Source: Phoronis pallida (lineage: Eukaryota; Phoronida; Phoronidae). From it: a DNA stretch of 14,481 nt. The notes below the pieces were generated by a model, which did not search any database, was not told where the DNA came from, and saw only the letters and a program-made list of their open reading frames with translations. A program made the translations under genes and the position numbers. The stretch lies in the NCBI GenBank assembly GCA_028565715.1, contig JAOXYC010068896.1:1-14481 (forward strand), read 5' to 3'. Shown here one piece after another: positions 1-9,500 of this stretch (positions within the stretch are counted from its first letter, which is position 1; each line of letters begins with the position of its first letter).

Positions 1-453
1 TCTCGGCGTCCATGTTTGTATCAGGTTCATAAATAAACTTGCTAAAGATTATTTACCACCTATTTTATCATTGGCGTAGAAGTCTTTTAAAGTTGCTTTT
101 TCGGCGGTTTACGTGTTCTTTGGTGGGTAATATTTGGCTAAGCAAATGAGCCACTTAGTCATTTTACAGTCGATTACACGCCTATATCTGATTGGGCGAG
201 GGCAAGAACTGTGACCTTATTGCATTGAGTGCGGCTCAACGTTGGCGGTGTCGTGAGTGTTGTTAGTTTTACTAAGAGTCAAACTAAGATAACTGCGGTT
301 TGGCATTTAACCACTAAAATACGACAGATTTTCGAAATTTTTGGCTCTACTCAAAGTTCATGTCTCACGCAGCCATTTATGACCCAACAGAAGTCCCAAA
401 TTGTGTTTATCGGTCTTGAAATTGCCCGAAACCGGTTATTTCTCATAACTAAC
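1..453 (-). other. Intron after the PP1-docking exon, incomplete
   Basis: It begins at the donor GTTAGT (453-448). I looked for the next PNUTS exon (vertebrate N-V-N-K-I-K-D-F) on the minus strand and did not find it. The plus-strand open frame at 229-543 is antisense to the exon and intron. Confidence 0.75.
89..163 (-). repeat. Dispersed repeat, copy 1
   Basis: The minus strand reads ATGACTAAGTGGCTC, then AAATATTACCCACC, then CACGTAAACCGCCGAAAAAG, matching the plus strand of 6632-6707. It sits in the intron that follows the PP1-docking exon. Confidence 0.8.
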
Positions 454-591
454 CTCTCTCCCCGTCTTCCATCTCAAAGTAATGAAATGTGTGTAGTTTT
501 GTATCATTTGCCCAGGACACGGTTTTCTTCTTTTTCTTTTTAGCCGAGCCATCTAATGTACTTGACGATTCACTAGCTTCGCTTTGATCAC
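454..591 (-). CDS. PPP1R10: PNUTS exon: PP1-docking segment (RVxF, Phe and Arg motifs)
   Basis: The acceptor TTTGTGATACAG precedes GTGATCAAAG and the donor is GAGAGAG|GTTAGT. The 138-nt exon encodes residues 381-426: a Ser-rich acidic start, six lysines, then KTVSW (512-526), and a segment of hydrophobic and acidic residues ending in GER. Vertebrate PNUTS binds PP1 through T-V-T-W, a following hydrophobic pair, a Phe and an Arg. Spacing from the Trp is the same here: +9/+10 Phe-His (vertebrate Tyr-Phe), +12 Phe, +19 Arg. The next codon is split with G in first position, compatible with the vertebrate Val. The gene continues beyond the left edge. Confidence 0.95.
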
Positions 592-3500
592 CTGTATCAC
601 AAAATATTACATCAATTTCATATAATTACCATCAATATGAATTCATACTTCCGTGAGCCACATAGAATCAAAATGCATACTAACCCAATGGGCCATGCTA
701 TATATCTAAGTGAGGTTGTTTTTCATGGCCAGTAGTCTTGGAAATAATGTGTGGAAAAAACATTGAAATGTGTGGAGTTTTAAAAGCGTTGTTTTTATAT
801 ACTATGAATTTTCATCTATATGACACAGGTGTTGAAACCAATCATTTTGCAACACTTTTAATTAAAATAAGCAAAAGATAAGTCACTGGGCATGAAATAT
901 TTAAGGTGCTTCAACAATTTGAGTATCTTATTTCACAAAATGTTATTGTTTACAGCACCCTTTCGGAAATAAAGTCAAGGGGTGAAAGAATTTTTTTTAT
1001 CCATGCTTGCAAGTTTCATCAGTGACCAGGGTCGAGCTATAGACATCGGGAATGTGAGGCGCATGTTTTACCAATAAGCCACCAGCTGAGAGAATAAAAC
1101 ATGACACTCATACCTGCTTCACTGTTGGCAACACTGTCTTCTTCTTTTGATTCCGGTGACAAAGCTTCATCGCCGTTTGTGTCGAGAGTATCTTGATAAA
1201 ACTGTAAAATGGGGACATTTTTATTTGAAGAAATATCACATACATATGCAAATACTTCAAAGATTATTCTTAACTGTTAACTTGAATTGACATCACAGCC
1301 AAAACTGAAATTTTCAAAACTCATATTAATGATCTTAACCAGCCAAGAAGTTGATAGAAAGTTTATATCTGTCATAATAAATATATTTTTTTTAATAATC
1401 TTTTCAATATGAACTGAGAGCAGTACCTCATTTAAACAAGTCTGATACAAAATGCAGCAAATATTCTGTAACTTTGATCTTATTGAGGTTTTATTCCCGT
1501 ATCTACGGAACAAGTTGCCAACGAGCGAGAGAGAATTACTTCCCAGTAGTGGTTCAGAATGCTGCTGCAAATTCTATCTGACTTGTTCAACATGAACAGA
1601 ACACAGTAAAATTGGAGTGGTGGTGTATTTGATTCAATCAACTTACGGATGGTACTGCGGGTTGTTTTGGTGGGGTGGGTGATGTGGGAGTGGTGGGTCT
1701 GGCTGACGTCTTTTTACGTTTCCGTACTACAGGTTTGGCAGTTGATATAGCATCCATGAAGCCTGAACTCTCTGTCACTAAGTGAAGATTGGCTGTAAAG
1801 ACAAGGATCACATTATAAATGCTTAGCATTCAGAACTTGGAGCTTCAGATTTGCAATCAAAAGATTTGTGTCTGTTGTGTATTTGAACAAGACAATTCAC
1901 TGGCATTGCTCCAGTTTACTGGACTTGGAATAAGTACCAAATGGACGGGTAAGCATTTGGGCCTATGCGAAAAACATAGGGTCAAAAAAGGATTTACACA
2001 TATCTACATAAGGAACTCTCAACAGGCTTGTGAGAATAATGGCCAACTTCACTGTAAAAAGACAGCTCTCAGAACAGTATTACAGATGACCATACCACTG
2101 TTAAACTTACGATTTCCAACTTAGGCTCAAATAAGATTTACTATATCTACACTAAGGAACTCGCTAGGCTTGTGAGAATAATGGTCAACTTCACTGTAAC
2201 AGGACAGCATTACAGATGATCCTACCACTGTTTAACTTACGTTTAGGCCTAGCTGGAATCATCTTCACCCCTCCTATACGGTCTGATGTTGTTGATGGGG
2301 CTGTGGTCGTTGTTGAAGTTGTTACTGTGGTTGTTGAACTAGGTTTGATCTTTTTCTCAGGAGGTTCCAATATTTTTGATGTACTGGGCACTCTACAACA
2401 CAAAGTAAGAATACTTAGAACAGACGACAGATTCAATTAAAACCTCATAACCCTTAACATAAGAACTCGCTCTAATCCAAAACACAAATGCCATCCCGTT
2501 GTAGAATGTTCTTTTTCAAGTCACATCAAAATAAAAATACTCCATAATAAACAGAGATATAGTGCATTTGTTGTGGTTCAAAGTGTGTACTTTTGTGTAG
2601 GGTTATGAAGTTTGTTGTGTTAAAAAGAAATGATTATGGTAATAAATAATCTTTATTGTCAAAAAATCTCAACAAATAACATTTATGTAACAAAAATAGA
2701 CTTAAAAATATGGCTCTAATTCCCCTTAAAAACACCTTTTGTACATTTAAATTTGTCAACAGTAGCCTGTTAACTAACCAGTGATGTCAACCACAGAAAC
2801 CTTATGAATTAATGCAAATTGTAATTTATGTTAGCAAGTGGGTTTTCATCTATGGAATAGTTGGTTACTTTTTTGAACCTGTCATCTTACAACTCTTTAA
2901 CTATAAGTTATGTTATTTGTCCATTGGACTAGTTGACATTCGCAAGTTTCTTATTGTGAGCTAAAGCAAGAATATGCTGGGCATTCTGCTGCACAGAAAC
3001 CCAAAAACTAATAGAAATGTTATGCAGCGATGTTCTTTTTCCTTGATATTGCGCTTTTAAATAATTTGGCTTGGAAATTTTTCTTAGAGTTGAATTTTCC
3101 GAGGAATCATATACTGACAAATTTTGGTGCATATGAATGATGTAACCTTTTTGGAAAATACTGCTACTAAAAGAATGTACGTACTATGAATGTATGCATA
3201 TTTTCAACGAGGTCACACTTCTGGACACAAGTTCAATGTGAGTAGGGTATATTTATACTATGAATGTTTGAACATGTATGCGTGCGATGCTATACATTAT
3301 GCCTGTGTGTTTGTTTTTGTGTGTATGTGATGCAGTTATATTATATAGCAGTGTTTCTATGGTTGACGTCGACTAGTGGCTTACATATCTCACTTTTTCA
3401 CGAGCTTCAATATGCCATCCGGATTTCAGAAAAAGTTTGATAAATCTATCTTTTTCTACATAGAAACTGCTTCATCAAATTATTCAGAGTAGTTCGAAGT

Positions 3501-6500
3501 ATGTATTTTTATAAATACTTTATGATCAAACTAAATTTTTGTTTCCTCAACAATGTCAAGTACTAGACCCCCTTTCATTGGATGAATTTTGAAACCCGGT
3601 TGAATTCCAGAAAGAACAAAATGGCCTTTTTAAAAGATCTCCCCTTGAAATCTTGATAAAACTTTGCAAATTTTTAAATTTTGTATCCCAACTTTGTCAA
3701 GTTGATTTATCAAACTTTTTCTTGATGAAACCCCAGTAGCTCCACAGAGATGAGATTTGTATGTACGTTTATCTTGTTAATATTAAATATTCAGCACCAA
3801 TATCACAGCATTTAGCACCATTAAACAGGTGAAAAAGTTATCAAAAATAAAGTTTAAATAAATAAATAAATAACCAGGCTGCTTTATGCAGCCTTCCATT
3901 CAAGGACGGATTAAGAGAGACTCTCATTACGAGAGAGACCTCCCGAAACAGTCCCGATTGGACACTCACATTGGTCGCTTAATTGTCTTAGCTGGCTCCA
4001 TGGACTTCTTTTTAATAACCTTTGGTAATTGAACTTCTTCTTCGAGTCCTGTTGAACGGAACTTTGAATTGTGCAATTTGACCGTTTTAGGTCGCTCTTT
4101 TTCAACACTATTTGCACTGTCTTTTTTATTGCTAGAGTCGTTGGATTGTTTTGACGAGTCTTTTTTCTCATTAGAGTTCCGTCTCTCTTTATGGTCTTTA
4201 TGATGATGATTATGTTTTGATTTTTCACCATTTTTAATATTTTCACTATCGTTGCCATTGTCAGTCTTTTTCTTCTTTTTTGAAGTGTTCGACGATTCAG
4301 ACGTGGAGTCACCTCGTACAGTCTTCATCCATTGATTCACGATGTCCGTTGACAGTTTCTTGATGTCTGTAACAAAGAGATAGATTTATGGCAAAGTGTA
4401 ACAACATGCACAAAGAGATTTGATTGCATGTTGTAAAAAACGTTTGGTGAAAACGCAAGAAAAAATACTCTTCAATAACCATACCAATTTTCACTAAATT
4501 CAATTATTAAATCAAGAAACAGTTAATATGCAAAAAGAATCAATTTCTGTTTTCAATTAGTCATTTCATTAGTAACTTAATTCAGATTGTGAGCAGTTCA
4601 TCATCTAAACATGTCCGATTGGCAATTATTGGACGAGTTGCCAAACAGCAAAATGAGAATTGTTTCCTAGATACGATAAAACCCTCAAAAAGATCAGTGG
4701 TGAAGAATGTTACACCAAATATTCAATTACAATTATTTTTTTTCACTCTATGCTAAATGCTTTCAATCTGTTGGAAGTTTCGCTCATTCCCCAATGGGAT
4801 GGTATGGAACAAAATATTGTTGTGTTCTTACAAGGAACAAATGAAATCTACCCCAGATTGTTGTTCTATACTTCTTACCTTCATAGTTCACTTTGAAAAT
4901 AAACATGATTTGCATTGCACTTACTCTCTGAATAACAAAGCACCGGGTCAATAGCAAAAGGAACAAGTCTTTCATATTTTCAGCCATGACAAAACTAGTG
5001 CTTTCTTAGATTGTACAAAATATTTTAATTGACTAATGTGTAGGCGGAATACAATGTGCGATAACAAGTATGTTAAACCGCCATTGTCAACTGTTGCATT
5101 TTATTCATTTGATATCAAAATTGAAAATATGCTTACTGAGGTTTACGATATAGTCTTCTTCACAAAAAAATTCTGCATCTAAATGTCCAGTTTCGCAAAT
5201 CAATTAATTACCGGCCTTCAGTATCCGTCTCACGATTGTGTTGTATTAAAATCAACATTTTACTGTGAGTGGGGCTCCACTTTTACCAGTTTACAAATTA
5301 AGTTAAACACAAATACTTGAACCTTGTTGAAATTACCTTCATTTTCTGAAGATTTGCCCACAGATTTGATGGTTTTAGCACAGCTGTTCTGCTTGAGTAG
5401 TTCTACCGTGACGGGTAGTACCATGTACACTTTGAGTATCTCTTGCAGAAGTGCCTCGTTACTCCCCTTCTTACACTCTTGTAACCAGGAGTAGAGGACG
5501 TCCCATCCACCACATTCTATGAACCTAGAAAACAAATACATCATTGTAGAAATGCCTGGTTATTCCCTGAGGTCATCCCATACACCACATTCAATGAACC
5601 TGCAAAACAAACACATTTTTATGTAAATTTGAGTGCCAATTTTTGTCCGATTAGCAGACTAGACCTTACCCAAATTCTTCATTTGAACTTGTCAACAGAT
5701 GGAGCCAATGAAGGACAAAGGTTTCACACTCGATGGATTCCAGACTAAAAACCGGCAACCAGTGGGGTGATATTATTTGTGACCTATTCGGTAAACCGAG
5801 AGTTGAATGTTTGAAAGAGCGTTTAGTGTTTTTACATCAATGTTGTTACTACTCGCATAAGTGTTAAGACTCGGTTAATTGAGGTTTTGAACCCAAGCTG
5901 GGGATTAGCTGAGCCCTTGGATGTAAAATTTATTTATATTCTGAAGAATTTCCACACAAAATTAAACAACGCTACTTAGCAATGCAAAAATATTAGGTGT
6001 TGAATGAGGTCAATTGTGTTGTTTTTTGCTATACATATTGAATCTTTACATTTGTTCGAATACATCTAAAACACCCCTTCTTCTTTCGAAAACCTAAATG
6101 AGCCATTGGAATAAGCAGAGAAAATGGTAGGGACTGCTCAGTTGGAAAACATCTGACCGGCAAGTAGCAGTAGAATTCCGAATTTTCCGACTTTTCAAAA
6201 TTTATTTCGAATTTTAAAGTTACCAATAGATTCTCAATCTTCTTATCACTTTCAGAAAATATTAAGTAAGAAGATTTTTGTACATATCTAAGGTACATAC
6301 GCAAAGAGTGAGAACTCAACAATGGTTACAACCTCCATTTTCTTTTGAAAGAACCTCATAATTGTGATTGTTTGTTATGATTTCACCATTTACTCATTTT
6401 GAAATTGCACAACTAACCTGAAAAATATCAGCCCCATGTAAATGTTACAAAATTTTTAGATTTTCAAAACTTTTTTTATGACTACAAGCAGGGGTGAAAT

Positions 6501-9500
6501 GTCAGAGGCTCTTTACTTTAGCAATGAATTATGAAAACAATTATGTTTATATCCCGACTTAACAATAATCATTTAACATCTTTTAAAAATCTTTATATAA
6601 AATTGATCCAAGTGTTAGAATAAAAACACAAATGACCAACTTGGCTTGTTTGCTTCGCTAAATATTACCCAACCAAAGTACACGTAAACCGCCGAAAAAG
6701 CAACTTTTTGATTTGTGTTCACATATTAGGACCGTCAACATGTGATTGATGACAGTGATAAATAGGTGAAGCAGGAATTTGATGTTGAATGAAGCGACAT
6801 CTCCTTTACGTTTTTCATTACAAAGTCAACTTCTAGTACACCTTGTTCCGAGTTTTTCAGGTATATCTTGCATCAGGATGTCGTTAGTGCACAGTCAGTG
6901 AACGAATTTAAAAATAAGTTGGATAGTTATCTCCATAAAGAGAAGTTTCTCTTTTGACTCAATTATTGAGCTGGATAAGATAGGACTTAGTCCTAATTCC
7001 AGAAAAATTGGTATTATGGTATTTCAGTTTGAGGCGATTAAAACTTCTTTGTCACAAAAAATAAACTATCAAGGCAGCTGCTTGCACCACTGAGCATATA
7101 CTTGGTCTTAGATTCTAAATGTGCATGTCACACTATTTGCTCTTTAAGGGCCTATACAATTCCATTTGACCTTATTCTTCTGTCCAAACACACCTCTACG
7201 ACAGTGACATGATAATAACTTTTACACCTTCCTAATGTCAAACTTCATGATTTGTTGAAAACAATGAATTTCATTTATTCATTGTGAACAAATCGGCAAA
7301 TCCAAAACAAAACAACTAGTCACATGGTCTACAAAATGATGGTCGATTGTTGTTTTTATGAATAAATGAAGAAATTAGACTAACATACACTGTAAGGGAG
7401 GAAATTGATGGAATTAGATTAGATATCAGCAATAATTCTAGAATTTTATTGAATGGGTCCTGGGGATTCAGACCTTTGAAACTTATGGGTCCTTGTGAAA
7501 ACCAATGAGTCCTAAATGAAAGCAAAAAAACACAAAAAATAACGACATTTTTGTGTTTATAATTTTTATGTTTAAATATTATACAGCTGCATGATACAAA
7601 CTAAGAGCTGCCAACACATTTGGCATATGACCCGTAATTCCTTTGCAAAAAACACGTATTTTTCCAGTAAAACTACGTGTCGTAGAAATAACCAACCCAA
7701 AAAACTTTTGTATGAGATGATGTTTTTCGACTCTTCATCGACATTAGCCGAAGTTTTTAGGAATTTTACCTTGATGAATTTTTGAAGAAAATTGATCATG
7801 TTAGCAAGTCTGTGAAAGGAGATCACTTCGCATATTGCACATGTAGTCGCTCGGACTTAAAGCATATATAATTCTGTTGAATGGAACATCACATCGCATC
7901 AAAAATCCACAAAACAAGACGAATTTGTCAACACATTTAGCGTGGCACTCTCCCATGCAGAGTGGTCGCCTCTGCATGGGAGAGTGTTAGCGTTGTGGAC
8001 ATGATCTTCAAGTGACAAATCACAGAACGCGATGTAAAACAGCGCCATCTTCCGGTTCTAATGAGCCAATGAAAAGACCGTTTACAGTTTGCATTCGGGT
8101 TATTTCGATTAACACCGATTAGAGTAAGTTTACTTGTCGCCCCATTTCTTCCGTCGCTTTCGTTACAAGTGTTAATTAATTTTTTGCTTTCGCTTGATTA
8201 TGCGTACCGCGGGATGCACATGCTTGGTAATAATGAGTATTTTTGAATAATTATGCGTATATGACGCAGGACGCACATCTAGAATTATTGCTGGATATGC
8301 TTTTGTATAAAGTGCATTAATCTCCATATCTTAGTTGTTCGATTGTTATGACTGAATTGTGCATGAAAAGGTGAACACAACGAACATGTCTTATCAAATC
8401 ACGACACTTCTATCTTTGCCTGGTTAGCCCCGTTGGTAGAGTAGGCGCTATCATTTTGTGGATTGACTGACTGCCAGGTTCTAAGACAGCCGGCCACACT
8501 TTCTTTTTTATTTTGGTATTTTTTAGGTACAGAATGTAACAAAACTTCACGAGATAAAGTTAAAGGCGTACATCACTTATAATTACTGTGAAATTAAACT
8601 TTTGAACATTTTCTTGATAACAAAATCAACATAAGAATGCAACTTTCATGCGAGAAAGGTACATATCAATACACATAAAAAATCTCTGAGAATTTCAAAG
8701 CGCGAAGTCCCGATCTACATATTTTATCTGATACATGTCCTAAGATCTTAAAGATATACATATTTTATCATCCATGTCCTAAGATCTTTAAGGTAGTGAA
8801 TGAAGTAAAAGATATTTGCAAGCTTGGCTGTAAAACATCTTCTCAAATCGACTAAGGTTTTTCTGTGACTGACAGGGGTTTTCGAAGCCTAGGGAACACC
8901 ATAATTGAACCTAGACAAAGCAGGGCCAACCAGTAAGAGAAGGGCTCAAGACATCGAGATGAAATTATATGCCGTGTGGTCTCAAAGCATTATTCAAGAA
9001 ATTTCCATATCACTCAGTGTCACAGTCATCTCCGTCTTCGAATAAAAACATTAATTCAATATTCAACTTCAACAGTATTCTGAGAACTTTAACAATAATT
9101 TGATTCTCATATTCATGACTTTTATGGTCACAAATAAGACTAATGTTCATCTTGTCACAGAAGTCACAAGAACCTTTTGTCAATCCAAATATGGGTCTAT
9201 CATGATAGACGTTCAGCAAACTATTGCAAAAGAGCCGGCTTATCCTCCTAGTAAGTTAGACAACAGGAAGAAATGAACAATCTCTTCCATCAAAGTTGCA
9301 GGAGTTTTAAAAAATAAAAATGTAAACTAACCTAAACGTTAAGCATGTTAAGTTATAAATCAATGCATTATTATAAACAAAAAATAAACTGTCTGCGATG
9401 AAAAAAACAGTATACTTGTGATGAAAGTCCCAGTATGTCCCACCAACATTTTATCACAAGTATACCAGTTTTTATCGAAGGAGACAGTTTTATTTTATTT

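Noticed and set aside
1-60. Minus-strand reading that could be the next PNUTS exon at the left edge
   Set aside because: An AG is present near 44, but neither phase-compatible reading resembles the vertebrate sequence after the docking segment, and one hits a stop.
2216-2440. Plus-strand open frame with a Val-rich stretch
   Set aside because: It is antisense to the Thr-rich exon; the valines are complements of ACA/ACC threonine codons.
3911-4312. Basic minus-strand open frame of 133 residues
   Set aside because: It is the alternate frame of the low-complexity linker exon of PNUTS.
5260-5336. Extension of the TND exon open frame past SSENEG
   Set aside because: The reading continues only by chance into the intron; the GTAATT donor joins in frame to the conserved end of the TND at 4366.
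6029-6322. Minus-strand open frame of 97 residues within the large intron
   Set aside because: No similarity to PNUTS or to known families, no splice-phase support, and base composition like the surrounding intron.
7937-7998. CRISPR-type or prokaryotic terminator hairpin
   Set aside because: Spliced animal gene context; there is no repeat-spacer series and no T-tract terminator context.
8413-8495. Functional tRNA gene
   Set aside because: Box A is fair but box B is altered and the acceptor and anticodon stems do not close.
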